Source: Allacma fusca
Taxonomy: Eukaryota > Arthropoda > Collembola > Symphypleona > Sminthuridae
Assembly: GCA_947179485.1 (NCBI GenBank)
Contig: OX359246.1
Span: 31,496,001 to 31,560,000 of the forward strand
DNA length: 64,000 nt
Reading direction: 5' to 3'
The notes beneath the pieces were generated by a model, which was given only the letters and a program-made list of their open reading frames with translations, was not told where the DNA came from and did no database searches. Positions 13,150 through 25,160 of the stretch are shown in pieces. A program made the position numbers and the translations under genes. The number at the start of each line of letters is the position of its first letter. Position 1 is the first letter of the stretch.

Positions 13150-14440
13150 TACTTATTTAAATACGAATATTTTTAATTCTCTATCAACCTCACTTAAAAG
13201 ATAGATAATTATCAATTTTAGTTTGAGGAAGATTCTGTCAAATAATAACTGTTCAGCCAATTACTCGGAAGAGATTTCCAGCACCTTTCCTTCCTGAAAT
13301 GCAACACTTTATGTGCATTTATTTTGTTACGCAATATCTATAGTCCTTGGCAATGTATGGATAATATGAGCGCAGGCCGAAAGGAATCCTGAATTGAGAT
13401 ATTTATTTCTAATAATTATCTATAGTTAGTTATTAATTATATAAATAGTCGATTAAAATATATATTGAAGCTAAAATATAGAAATTCGTAATAAATCTCA
13501 GTGACAATAGTAAAATGCAAAGTGAAAGGTGCTTTCCCGCGTTGTACTTCCAATAAAGCAAAGTATTATTACAGTCGAGCCAGGACCACTGATTGTGAGT
13601 GTACTTTGGCTTTCATCTTTTCCTTGCGCGTCGTCAGAACATTTGTCGTATTCTTCCTCGTTACTGGAGAAATTTCTTCCTGTCGTTTCCTTTCCCCTGT
13701 TTTTTGCAATGATTGTTGTTTAAGGAGCTGACTTGTGTAGAAATAATTTCAAATAAAACCCAAACCTTTACAGCTTTTTACAAGACGGGAGACATTGGGA
13801 GTGCCGTTGAATGGCGATGGTTATAATAACCAACAGTAAAGAGCTCGTAGTAATTATAATAACTGGTTCAAACAGTTGACAACGTTCATATGCTGCATTT
13901 GGTATTGTATTCCTTAGAGTCAAAAATGTAACAATCAATACATTTAGATGATGACGAGTTTTGAAGCTCACAAAAAATGGAGTTTTTAATCTTTTAACAG
14001 CTATTTAATCTTTTCGTGTTGCATCTACGAATGTTTGCTCTCCCGAAGTCTAAATAATTATTAGAGACACTGGGTGCAATCAAATTGGTACACAACATTA
14101 GAATAGAATTAATATTTTGTCATAAAGTTGTCTAGATCAAATTGCATGTGTTGTGATTTATAGTATGCAAAATTAGTAGGTAGGTATAGCCACGTATCGA
14201 AAACATTTGAGCGAATATGCCCAAAATGCCATGACATTTTTAATTGTGAAACCCTGATTATTATTCTGAACAAGTCATTTCAAAATTTGTGGTAATCTAA
14301 CTACACTGTAAAATATACTTTTATGGCCACTGTTTTATATATGTACATACAAAAGCAACCCTAATTACGCCAATCCCAAGTAACATATGGATACTTGAAT
14401 TCATAATGGTTTGTAATTCATACAAGGAGCTTCATTATTT
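13150..14440. other. 5' flank of zinc-finger gene B, repeat-derived
   Basis: Holds the duplicated promoter-proximal block (about 13485-13740, also upstream of A and C) and, at about 13.85-14.26 kb, the right half of the hAT-like repeat described at 8932. Open frames here are short and not conserved between copies, so none is called. Confidence 0.45.
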
Positions 14441-14605
14441 GCTTGAAGGTGGTCCTGGTCTACACAATTTATTATTTTATCTTGTCTTCATTAAGAGGCA
14501 GCGGTAAGAAATATTCTTCTTCCCCCAGGCTCAGCAAATCTTGTATCAGATTTATTCAAAATAGCAATAAATTGTGCGTTAAAATTATGGTCACAGCGTC
14601 AAATA
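14440..14605. repeat. Dispersed repeat, second copy at 41.31-41.47 kb
   Basis: Matches 41310-41470 across most of its length (shared core: aatttattattttat, then ggtaagaaatatt and ctcagcaaatctt). The same family continues at 16390-17470 versus 41470-41610, so the 14-17 kb locus is the 41-kb locus plus later insertions. Confidence 0.55.
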
Positions 14606-14910
14606 GACAGAATTGTTATGGAAAAACTAAAGTTCAGTTTAAAAATTCACACATGATATGTGCCTAATATTGGTATGCAAATAAGTTTTTGCACTTTTAA
14701 GTAGCAAATTTTATTAGCCCAAAGAATTATCACACCGATATCTACGCTTGAACTTTGCTCAAAACTCATACAGACAGAGAGCCAGGTTGGGGAATTCACC
14801 CCTACGGCAAGATCAGAAACTCTTCTTGTAGCTTGTTCCCATTTTCTCATGGATGGTGTGTCGTTATAAATATTGTGAATCGAATGATATCCTCTCTTCT
14901 AAGTTGAAAG

Positions 14911-15650
14911 CAGGGACGGGAATTCGAATTCGAATCGGAATTCTAATCGGAATTATTTTCAAAAAGTTCGGGTATCCGATTTGATATTGGAATCGGAAAA
15001 ATATTCACAAAGGTATTTGTATCCAAAATCGGATTAGAATAAAAACAAGGGTATTCGAATCGGTATTCGAATATTTTTTTATGAATTCCGATTCCAATAA
15101 AGAATCGATTTCATTGGGTTTTATATTGCCACGTGCGCGAAAGAGTTCATAGGAATCATTTTTTGAAAGCCGCACATGTAATTATAAAACCCAAAGGCGA
15201 AGTTCCGAACGGTTGGTAAACGAAAAGTGTATGCTTGTTAATGGGCATTGAGTTGAAGCCTGTTTTTGCAAAATTTTCTGCAAAACAGGATGAGATAGCT
15301 GCATAGTCTAGGTCTTACAGGACTATTAACCACTATTAAGTGAATCAAGTTTCTCACTTCTTAAATCTTGCTCACAAGTACATTCTAGTTACGCTGTGTT
15401 ATCAAACAAATCGATTTACAAATACTATTAGAAGGAACTAAAGTAGTTAGACAGGTTAACAAATTACTCCGATTTTTTAGAAATGTTATGGGATCACTCC
15501 TTGTTTTTCCAGTTACTCAAATTTCAGCTGAGCGTGTGTTTTCTGTGCTCAAGTTTATAATAAATGATTTGCGTGGTAATTTTGTCTTGAAAACACATAA
15601 TGTGTTATGTATCGCTTATATTTTTGTGATTGAATTCTTCTTTTGAATAA
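14911..15650 (+). mobile_element. Decayed hAT transposon with transposase dimerisation remnant
   Basis: The left end CAGGGACGGGAATTCG leads into an array of GAATCGGAATT-type motifs. At about 15511-15645 a plus-strand open segment encodes FPVTQISAERVFSVLKF followed by DLRGNF, which matches the hAT C-terminal dimerisation signature (P-x-S/T-x-x-S-A-E-R-V-F-S). The rest of the transposase is gone. I found no right terminal repeat or target duplication, so the right boundary is approximate. Confidence 0.5.
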
Positions 15651-16050
15651 ATTGCCATTTACCATGAATATCCGAAAAGCAGTGCTCGTGTAGTTCTAAT
15701 ACCGGCTTCCTAATTATAAGTCAAACTGTCGTGTCACGGAACTTGAGGCAAGGTTTAGGTTAGGATTTGAAACGTATTTTTATTTGTTAGATGTTAGGTT
15801 GTTAGTTTAAACCACATCATACATGATTGGCTCCCGCGGCGCCATTTTTGACTTTGAAAATAATATTTGACCCAAATGATTGCCCTTGAAAGCTGAAATT
15901 CCAGTTTTCCCACAGAAATGCTAACTTTGCTTCACTCTGTATTCCAATTTAACCAGAATTTTTAACGCGGGAGATATTTGCTAAATCTTGGGGGATTTGA
16001 ATAGAAAATATATTCAATTTCCACAGAAACTCAAAATATTATTTCCTTGG

Positions 16051-16356
16051 CAGGGGTCGGATGTTTGTGGGACCACGGGAAGATTATTCCCACGGAAAGA
16101 ATATTTCTGACAAGGAAAGCTTTAAAAGGAAGGGATTCTATCTTGCGAACATTGGTTTTTAATCTGTTGATCTTTCTTTGGCAAGGATTTGAGGTCTTAT
16201 TGGATTTTTTTTTGACCAATAAGGATTTTGAATATCGTTGACCATTTTTGAAGCTGGGATTTCTGAAATCGTTTAGCACCTCCCTGCCGGGACAGATGAT
16301 TTTGTAGGGAAGTTCAGAAATGATCTTCTAGAAGGATTTACAAGAATCCAACCACT
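16051..16356 (+). mobile_element. MITE with CAGGGGTCGGAT ends, copy 1
   Basis: The left end CAGGGGTCGGATGTTTG and the right end ...ATCCAACCACTG are inverted relatives. The body matches the reverse complement of 37760..38069 along its length. Flanks ttccttgg and tctgttgg may be a decayed 8-bp target duplication. No coding capacity. Confidence 0.6.
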
Positions 16357-16468
16357 GTCTGTTGGCTCAGATATGTGTTATATTTAAATTATAATTTTGA
16401 ATTCATATTTCAAATTGATCGTAAACAAAAACATCAGCTAATAATGCTCTACTGCAAATAGTTTAGTG

Positions 16469-17362
16469 CATACTTGCAGTCGTTCAGTTCATAAAGTGGT
16501 GAACTGAACTGAACTAGCCCTTATTCTTATTGTTTTTGAATGAACTTGAACGAACTAGCTAAATGCAAACTGTTGATTGAATGAACTTGAATTGAACTCA
16601 GAAACCCTTATTTGGAACGTGAACGAACGTTTACATACGCTCAAGTAACAAAAACTGAACTGAATTGAACTTAGGAGTCAGGGTTTGAATATAAGCTTGT
16701 ACAAACGTGAACACAAAACGAATATTATATATCTCTAAAGTGCATGACCATAAATTGTATTGTTGTAATCTTAAAAGCTAGCACCCTGGTTATTGATTAT
16801 CCATGTAAATGATATTACATTACAAATCAAACAAATTGAGTACAATCAAACCGATTTTTACATACTATAACGAGTTGCATGTATTAAAAAGATCAATAAT
16901 TGTATGCATAGTTATATTATTTATTAATTTGGAAGCGCTTGGTTTTTTCTATCCTGATTGTTTATCAGAAAGCTCAAAGTCAATACTGCTTTCAAAACAC
17001 CGGAGTTTTGAAAGCAGTTATTTAACCAGTCACTTAGCGAAAAATCTTGATTCAGCCAAAGTTCAAAGTCAGTTATAAAAATATAACTAAATGTCACTAA
17101 AATATATCATAAGTGACACTCTAATGACAGATAAAGTGAACTGAACTGAACGACCGAAAAATATATAATGAATTGAATTGAACTTTGAAAAAATACTGCA
17201 AGGATGAACTGAACTGAACGTAACGACTGGAAAGTACGCAGTGAATTGAACTGAACTACGACGGAATTTGGACAAGGGGAACTGAACTTAACTGAACGGC
17301 ACGAAAAATTTTGGGATGTGAATGGAACTGAATTTGAACTTTGGACCAAAACTGCAAGTATG
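16469..17362. mobile_element. hAT-type non-autonomous element (GAACTGAACTGAA family), 894 bp
   Basis: A perfect 12-bp terminal inverted repeat (CATACTTGCAGT / ACTGCAAGTATG) is flanked by the perfect 8-bp direct repeat gtttagtg (16461..16468, 17363..17370). Both ends are packed with GAACTGAACTGAA units pointing inwards. The paralogous locus at about 41.53 kb has the same flanks without the element, an empty site that confirms the insertion. Open frames inside are by-products of the repeat. Confidence 0.85.
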
Positions 17363-17370
17363 GTTTAGTG

Positions 17371-18904
17371 CTTGTAACTTTAGCACAACCCTAAAACAAT
17401 ATTTTACTCAAAATTAGATTTCCTTGTACATTGAGTCCCATTTTGTTTTAATAAATTACTCTTTAAGTCTCATCGGTATCACCTTACTTCCTTTGGTTTA
17501 ACCAGAACAATAGTAAAAAATAATTTTATTACACGAGTGGAGCTTGGGAATTTCGAATAAGCGAAGTTTTCAAAACCGCTTAATGCTTGGCAGCCAAAAA
17601 TCAAAAGATTTGTTATTAACTCCCCCAAAAATGGGGGTGTTGAGACCTCAAACGGCGTAGCATTGCTACATTGTAGCAGTAATGATTGATATTGCTTATA
17701 GTTTCAATCGAAGAAGGGGAAATTATTTAATTTAACCATTTTTATCATTTTAAAGTTATTTTACAATAGAATGAGAGATGCTTATTAGTTTATATTAATC
17801 TGTAATTCAAATGCCATGAAATGTATCATAGCACGATTATTGAATGTATTAGCAATTGATCTGATTAAGATTCAATGATGACTATCGCTTGTAACAGAAT
17901 GCATTAAGACATGGTGCCTAAATCTGAATAATTGTCATGAAATTCCAGATCCGAAGCAAACACTTCCACTTACAATTAGTGTTAATGACCGAGCATCAGT
18001 CCACAAGTCTGAATTTTTGTTCACTGGAAATGTCTATGTGCTATAACGAACTATTTTAATGGCTCAATCAATAGTTCGTCACTCATAATATAAAATAGTG
18101 ACTCCCAAAGAATAGCAAAAGATATGCGTGTTTATTGTTTCAAGATCAGTTTAGGAGTAATGGACAGAGTCAGTCGACATTATAGAATTGTAATTAGGAA
18201 TAAATTGATTGGTCACAATAATATTCAGTTATTGACTCATAAAGATGAAAATAAATGGATGAACTGCTGACTGATGCTGGGTTACCAACACAATAGTTAT
18301 AGTGAAATAGTAACGAATAAAATATTCGTTAGTGCTTATATATGGAGTCCGTGTGGGACATTGTGAACATGGCATTAATGCCTGAATTCGATGAAAGTTT
18401 TGGTTTACTTGAGGTTGAATAATGACGTTCTTCCTTTTTTGATGGTATAAGAAAAACCTCATTGTAACTTTATTGCCTTTTCCGTTCGCTGTCAATAATT
18501 CAAAGCTGCCAAAAATATAAGTTATGTGTTATGATTTGTCCAAAGCACTATAGCTTTGCAACAGATTCAAATATACCGGCTTCTCAAACCGTATGAAAAC
18601 ATTTTAAAAAATGACTTTTTACCTTAGTTCGATCACAAAATAAGTTTGGAAAACCAGTTCAAAACCAGATTTTCGATTCAGAACTAGCAGCTTAGGCTGT
18701 TTCAAATTTAGCTACCTGTAGCAATAATGCTTTAAAATTGTACCTAACACTGCCTGATGCAATTTCCTTTATTTTTACAAGGAAGCTCAAAGAAACGCAG
18801 TTTTCTTTTCTTATCATCGTCATACTCCTAAAAGTTGTTTTTGTTTGTGGTGTTCTATGCACAGGTGAATAGGCTAGGATTTTATTGACTTCAACTTTAT
18901 GTGT
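17371..18904. other. Gene-free stretch
   Basis: About 1.5 kb with no exon-like frame or recognisable element beyond the first ~100 bp, which belongs to the dispersed repeat shared with 41.5-41.6 kb. Confidence 0.4.
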
Positions 18905-18914
18905 GTATTTTTAG

Positions 18915-18956
18915 ATTGAATTCCTTCTGTGTTCCGCGGTGCTATTTAATGTCATA
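18915..18956 (+). pseudogene. Exon 2 fragment of the membrane-protein gene
   Basis: Similar to 4619-4662 (shared gctattt and gtcata, about 85 percent by eye), preceded by a matching ttttag acceptor. The downstream half of the exon is missing. It is non-functional and marks the left end of unit C. Confidence 0.6.
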
Positions 18957-19023
18957 TAAAATTACAGATGTATTTATATTAGGTGCCGTTGTCATGTAGT
19001 ATGACCGGCATGATTACTTAAGC

Positions 19024-19862
19024 CAGGGCTGGTCATTCGAATTGGAATCAGAATTGGAATCGGTATTTCATTCCTATTTTTTGGTATTTTTATCGGAATT
19101 GGTATTCTTAAATATATTTTTTCAAGTATTTAAATCCATATTGAATCGAAAAAAAATATCTGTATTCGCATTAGTATTCAAAATCTATTTGAATACTGTA
19201 TCCAATGCTTAGATATCCGAAAACTCCGTGAAATATTGACGTGTGTTTCGTAAATTCAAAAAACAAAGGAGTTCTTACTCAGCCATTACATATTTTTTTA
19301 AACTACTCGATGGAATACAAAATTTGTGATTACGTTTGAAAAAAATGACGCAAAGCAACGACACTATTTTTTTACGGAAATTAATTCGCTGCATTCTATA
19401 GGAAATTAATTCATTTGTCAGTAATTTTCTGATTTGGGAAAGGGGTCTATTTCAGGGGAAAGAGCATGCAGCTCACTTTTTTTGACTACTAGGGTATCCC
19501 TGAAAAACAAGGTGAATCAACACGTCATATACGGTTACACTACTTGTGTAGATTAAGCAGTAATGCCTTTATAATATGGTATGGCATATCCCTGGCTTCT
19601 TTGCATTCATAATTGCCGAATTTAGACACTTTCTGGCTTTTTAGTTGGAAAGTTACGATATATTTCGGGACTCTAGTACCTCCTGGTATTAATATTTAAT
19701 AACTAAAGTATTTAAATTATATTGGAATTCATAGAAAATATTTGAATAAATTGAATTGGAATTTTGATTTTATGAAAAAAATACATTTGAATTGGGATTG
19801 GAATCCGTTAGGATTAATTTTAATCAGAATTGTATCCGTATTTTTCGAATACTCCAGCCCTG
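19024..19862. mobile_element. hAT-type non-autonomous element (GGAATC family), 839 bp
   Basis: Inverted ends CAGGGCTGG...CCAGCCCTG and a perfect 8-bp target duplication acttaagc (19016..19023, 19863..19870). Subterminal zones consist of repeated ATTGGAATCGG-like motifs. It inserted into the membrane-gene remnant of unit C. Confidence 0.85.
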
Positions 19863-19993
19863 ACTTAAGCACATACATTTAAAAACATACATACATATGT
19901 ACATACTGAATAAAAAATTATTTTAACTAATCTTGTTTAACAAATCGGCAAAGCAGTTAATTAATATTAAGATAAGTCTACCTCATTTTTTAT

Positions 19994-22900
19994 TCAATTT
20001 TTGTCATCATCATTCTGATCCCCGTCAGAGCTTTCTTCGTAATATTCTTCGGAAGAATCTTCCTGTTGTTTCATTGCTCTTGATTTTGTGTTCTTTTTTG
20101 TGGCTTTATTGGAATTGTGGACAACATTTTTATGACGGGTCACACTGTACGACTGTGTGAACTTCATGCCACAAATGTCACAAGAAAAGGGCTTGGCTCC
20201 ATCATGACTTCTCAAATGTATTCGTAAGCCTGCATCGTATCGAAACTTTTTGCCACACTTTTTGCATTCAAAGGTATTTTCTTTGCCATGAGAAAGCATA
20301 TGGGTTTTCATTCTCGAGGGTACTCCAGAAATATTTTTACCGCAAATATGACATACATAATTCTTGTGTTGTTTTTTATGCTGTCTGAGCCGTTTTTCAG
20401 TTCCGTAAACACGCTTGCACTTTTCACACTCATTTTTCTTTTCAAAAATTTCCAGATGTTGTACTGCTTTGTGACTTGCCAGACGTTTGGCAAATCTAAA
20501 CGATGCCCCGCATAATTCACATATAAACTGTGGAACATACGTATGAGTTTCCAAGTGGTTTTTCAAAAGAGTTTTGGTGTTGCAAACCTTCCCACATATT
20601 TTGCAAGTCGTACCTCCCACATCTGCAATTTGTGATCAATCATGCAAATATTACTCCTCGATAAAATTCGCCATGAATTTTAATTATTTCGTACACGAAA
20701 TCCAATTAACTTACCCACGTGAACGTATCTAACGTGTTGCTTCATAAAACGGAGATATGAACCTGAATAGGAGCAGTGATTGCACTTATAAATGCTGTCT
20801 ACCCTCTCGAAAGAATATGTTTTAGAATAATCCAACAGATCAGTCCAAACAAACTTATCTGGAGGGATGAGTTTGAAAAGCTTCTGCGCACCTATATATA
20901 AACCAAATTACCACATCCTGTCAAATATCTTTAAATATTTTCATTCCAAAAAAGTCATTTACAATAAAATCCGGAAGAAATTCTTATTTACACCAAATTA
21001 TTTGAGCAGCTGCCCGAAAAATAAATTAAAAATCTAAATAAATCTGGATTATGATTATGGTGATGTTGAAACGTTGCAGGAAATTTTACAATTGTAAGAT
21101 TTGAAACACAACTAACCTTTACATGTTTTGGCAAGATGGTCCAACAAGGTATTTTTTTGCAAGTACTGGAATCGACATGAACAGCAAACCCACTTTCCGT
21201 TAGAGTTATATTCAAAAGCATATTTTTCATCAAAAATATACTTGCACTTGCCAACGGTTCGAACACGGTCATAAAATTTACCCTTCCCAGCTGTAAATTC
21301 AGGGGGTTCGACATTTCTATGCGTTTCTATGTGGTTTTTCAAAACATATTTGGTGGTGCAAATCTTCCCACATATCTTGCAAGTCGTACTTCCCTCATCT
21401 GAAATTTGCGCCCGCATTCATCCAATAAATATAACTCCTCTATTTCCCTACGAATTGTAGTTATTTCGTGCACGAAATTGTTGTATTTGTGCACGACTTA
21501 CGAATGTGAACGTGTCTGACGTGTTGTTTCATACGTTTAAGAGATGTTAGTAAACAGGAGCAGTGATTGCACTTATATGTGTTGTCTACCCTCTCGAAAG
21601 AATATGTTTTAGAATTATCGAACAGATCAGTCCAAACGAACTTATCTGGAGGGATGAGTTTGAATAACTTTCGAGCACCTATACCTATATAAAAAGTTAC
21701 CACATCCTGTCAAATACCTTTAAATATTCTTATTCCAAAAAAAGCATATCCAATAAAACCTGGGGAAATTTTTGTTTACACCAGATTATTTTAGCACTAC
21801 CCGAAAAATAAATAATAAACTAAAAAAATCTCTATAAGTCTGGATTTGTAGTTAAGGTAATGTTCTAGTATTTTCAGATATTTTTAATTGTAACATTTGA
21901 AACGAAACTAACCTTCACATGTTTTGTCAAGATGGTTCAACAACGTATCTTTTCCTTTGAACTGGCGACGACATGTACAGCAAACCCACTCTCCGTTGGA
22001 GTTATATTCAAAAGAATATTTTTCATCAAAAATATACTTGCACTTGCCAACGGGTCGAACACGGTGAAAAAATTTACTCCTCCTAGCTCTAAATTTAGGG
22101 GGTACCTTCACACCTTCCTGAACTTCTGAAGTAGCTTTCGTGTCCTCTTCAAATTTGACCTCATCACTCTCTGACAGATCATTCTGGAGTGAGGCAATGC
22201 TTGGCTCGTAGTCAGAATCTTCCCTTTGACCCTCCTCGGAAGGAACGTTTTCATGAGATAACTGCCTTCTGAGATTTTTGACCTCTTCCTGAGGCTCGGT
22301 GACGCTTCTTGCTTTAGGAATTATTCTAGGAGAGTTTAAAAATAACAGTTCAGAGTCCTCGGTACATGGTGAGATTGGGATTGCGTTTTCATCTTTCTCG
22401 GTAATTTTATAATCATCCGTGTCTTGATTATACACAAGCTGGCTCCTGCCGTTACAGTATCGGGTGCTTCTGCATCCTCAGTCTCAATATCCGAAGTTTC
22501 GTTTACAACATCTAGCGGTTCAAAATCCAGAGGTTCAATTGGGTCATTAGCAACCTCCGTTTTAAAGTCGAGGGCTGGTCGTGAGTAAGCAGTCACGGAA
22601 ACAGAAACAGAGTAACCTTGATATAAAAAATATCTAAAAATTAAATCAAATTATAATCAAATCACCTCTCAATTTAAATACAGATAATTATGCTTAACGT
22701 CAGTGGCTTACTTCGAAGAGTCAAGTCCCTGTAATAATTAATTTTGTCATTCCTCGTGAACAAACCCTCTTCAGGCAGACTTCCAGTCGTCTCACTAGAG
22801 CCCGATTTATTCCCATGAATGTCAGTTTTATCCCCTTGTGAGAGCAAAATCTTTCCAGACAGATTTGAGACGGTTTTGCCAATTAGCTTTTGTAACTCAT

Positions 22901-23171
22901 GGAGGAGTTGGTGTGACTTGTGCAAAGTGTCAAGGGTCTTTTGACACTCCTTGCAAAACGGGAAGGTGTCGTTGTTAAAATCAAACTGGTATTTCAGTGG
23001 CGGCGACCATTTCATGTATTCGCAAAGAACTTCAAACTGATCGGATAATTTTTCCAAAGAATGTGCTTTAAATTGAGATTGATCATTATGAATAGTTTGG
23101 AGGCACATTAAACAATAGGAAAATTTCCCTGAAGTTGGATCCGCAGAATCATGCTGGGATTCTAGTACCAT
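19994..23171 (-). pseudogene. ZAD-like/C2H2 zinc-finger gene, copy C, rearranged and frameshifted
   Basis: Exons on the minus strand: 23171..22712, 22616..21913, 21678..21502, 21398..21117 (chimeric), 20891..20715 (second exon-3 copy), 20622..19994. All splice sites are present and every intron is phase 1. The chimeric exon starts as exon 4 (finger CKICGKICTTKYVLKNH) and, after ETHRNV, switches to the 3' part of exon 2 (EPPEFTAGKGKF..., finger CCSCRFQY). It is followed by a second exon 3. Without damage the product would be about 808 aa with 11 fingers. However, exon 2 is 704 nt instead of 702: an extra 2 nt near 22430 (tgattatacac versus tgattacac in B) shifts the frame before the fingers. 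It is either a pseudogene or a locus with a sequencing error at that point. Confidence 0.75.
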
Positions 23172-24030
23172 TTTTTATCATCCAATTTTTAAAGACGTTC
23201 TTAATTCCCTATCAAACTGCCTTTAAAATAAATAATTGTCAATTTTAGTTTGATGAATATTCTTTCAAATAAACGGTCCAGCCAAATACTAGGAAGATGT
23301 TTCTAACTCCCTTCCTCCCTGAAATGCAATATTTTTTATTTTGTTACATAATATGTATAGTAAGTTATTTTATAAGTAGTTGATTAAAATATATATTTAA
23401 GCTAAAATATCGAAATTCGTAGTAAATCTCAATCCCAATAGTAAAAACGAAAGGGAAAGGTGCTTTCCCGCGCTGTACTTCCAATAAAGCAAAGGATTAT
23501 TAGACCCGAGCCGTATCCTTCCTCATCACTGGAGAAACATCTTCCTGTCGTTTCCTTTCCCTTGTTTTTCGATGATTGTTGTTTCAGAAGATGATTTATA
23601 TAGGAATAATTTCAAATTAAACCCAAACCTTTACAGCTTTTTTGCAATATGGGAGACATAGGGAGCGCAGTTACAAGGGGGATGGTTATAATAGTCAACT
23701 GTAAAGATCTTGTAATTATAATAACTGGTTCGAATAGTTAACAATGTTCATATGTTGTTTTTGGTGGGAAATTTATTTCAGTTTAAAAGATTATTATTAT
23801 TATATTATTATCAGGGTTGTACAAATGAAAATGCCCTGGGTTTTTGACTGCCCACCCAAAAATTCCCAGAAACGGCTTTACTCTGAAAATGCCCGCCATT
23901 CTGATCTTTTTGGGTATATTGGGCATTTTGAGAGAAACATATAATTACACTATGACCATTATTGCTCCCTGAGTGTACATAATTGAGTTTTATATATTAT
24001 ATAGAGAACCACGGGGTTTGGAAAGAATAA

Positions 24031-24624
24031 TTGAGGATATGGAAGCTACAAGTACCTCCATAAAACAAAAATTGGTTACTGTTAGCAACCGAAGCTTTAT
24101 TAGGATGTAAAGTAAATAAAAATAATCTCACATTGATTGTCAAACAATAAAAAAGAAATAAATGCATGGCGTGAGTGGTTTTTCATATAAGCACCCCGCT
24201 GTGCAGTACCATAGACGGTACTATCAAAACATTCCACAACTTTTATCTTCATGCTACTGGAATGCAAAATAAAAGTTGGATACCTTGATAAGTCCTTACA
24301 GGGTGTCCAGAGGTTCAATATTGGTCCTTTGACATACTTATCTATGATTTCGTACACACATTTAATTTACAAAGATTAATGCCAGTCCATATTTTTGTCT
24401 ACAAAAACATAAAACTGCATCAACGAAGATTCCTTACAGTGACTAATTCAGAGGGCAAGTTTTCCAGCCTGTACTGCAGGTACTAATGCTAAACAGTATC
24501 GAAAAATTCTTGTTGTTTCTTGTAGTAAATAAAAAATGAATTTTCCTTAGTACTTAAATAAATATCGAAATTAAATATAGGATTTTCTACTTGCTGAGGT
24601 TATTCGCAAATGATTTTAAATGAT
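24031..24624. other. Gene-free stretch before the minisatellite
   Basis: No supported gene. A degenerate relative of the 70-bp minisatellite unit appears at about 24425-24490 and shares the segment ending in the cctgt...ggtac boundary with the array's right edge. Confidence 0.4.
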
Positions 24625-25160
24625 GAAGACGATTCCTGACAGTGACTAATTCGGAACTCACGTTTTCCAGCCTTTCACGCGTTTTTCTTCACATGAAGGC
24701 GATTCCTGACAGTGACTAATTCGGAACTCAAGTTTTCCAGCCTTTCACGCGTTTTTCTTCACATGAAGGCGATTCCTGACAGTGACTAATTCGGAACTCA
24801 AGTTTTCCAGTCTTTCACGCGTTTTTCGTCACATGAAGGCGATTCCTGACAGTGACTAATTTGGAACTCAAGTTTTCCAGCCTTTCACGCGTTTTTCTTC
24901 ACATGAAGGCGATTCCTGACAGTGACTAATTCGGAACTCAAGTTTTCCAGCCTTTCACGCGGTTTTCTTCACATGAAGGCGATTCCTGACAGTGACTAAT
25001 TCGGAACTCAAGTTTTCCAGCCTTTCACGCGTTTTTCTTCACATGAAGGCGATTCCTGACAGTGACTAATTCGGAACTCAAGTTTTCCAGTCTTTCACGC
25101 GTTTTTCGTCACATGAAGGCCATTCCTGACAGTGACTAATTCGGAACTCGAGTTTTCCAG
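24625..25160. repeat. 70-bp minisatellite, about 7.5 copies
   Basis: The unit begins acatgaaggcgattcctgac, continues agtgactaattcgg and ends cctttcacgcgtttttcttc. Successive units start exactly 70 bp apart (24691, 24761, 24831 and so on). Units differ by only one or two bases (for example cttc/cgtc), which indicates recent expansion or homogenisation. It has no spacers, so it is not CRISPR-like. Confidence 0.9.

Larger units (their letters stand above)
9916..14300. repeat. Segmental duplication unit B
   Basis: Second copy of the 5-kb unit: membrane-protein exon 3 fragment, zinc-finger gene B, its promoter region and the remains of the hAT-like element. Similarity fades just past 14,300, after the shared tgtggtaatct block. 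Confidence 0.75.
18905..24030. repeat. Segmental duplication unit C (more diverged, rearranged)
   Basis: Starts with a fragment of membrane-protein exon 2 and its following intron (18915-19020), is split by a hAT element, resumes at 19871 with sequence like 4936-4985, and runs through zinc-finger copy C to the hAT-like repeat at 23812-24030. Its left edge differs from that of unit B, so B and C arose by separate events. Confidence 0.65.

Noticed and set aside
17087-17349. Ser/Phe/Val-rich minus-strand frames
   Set aside because: These are low-complexity translations of the GAACTGAA repeats inside the hAT at 16469..17362.
24625-25160. Possible CRISPR array
   Set aside because: Units are contiguous with no unique spacers, and the sequence is eukaryotic; it is a minisatellite.
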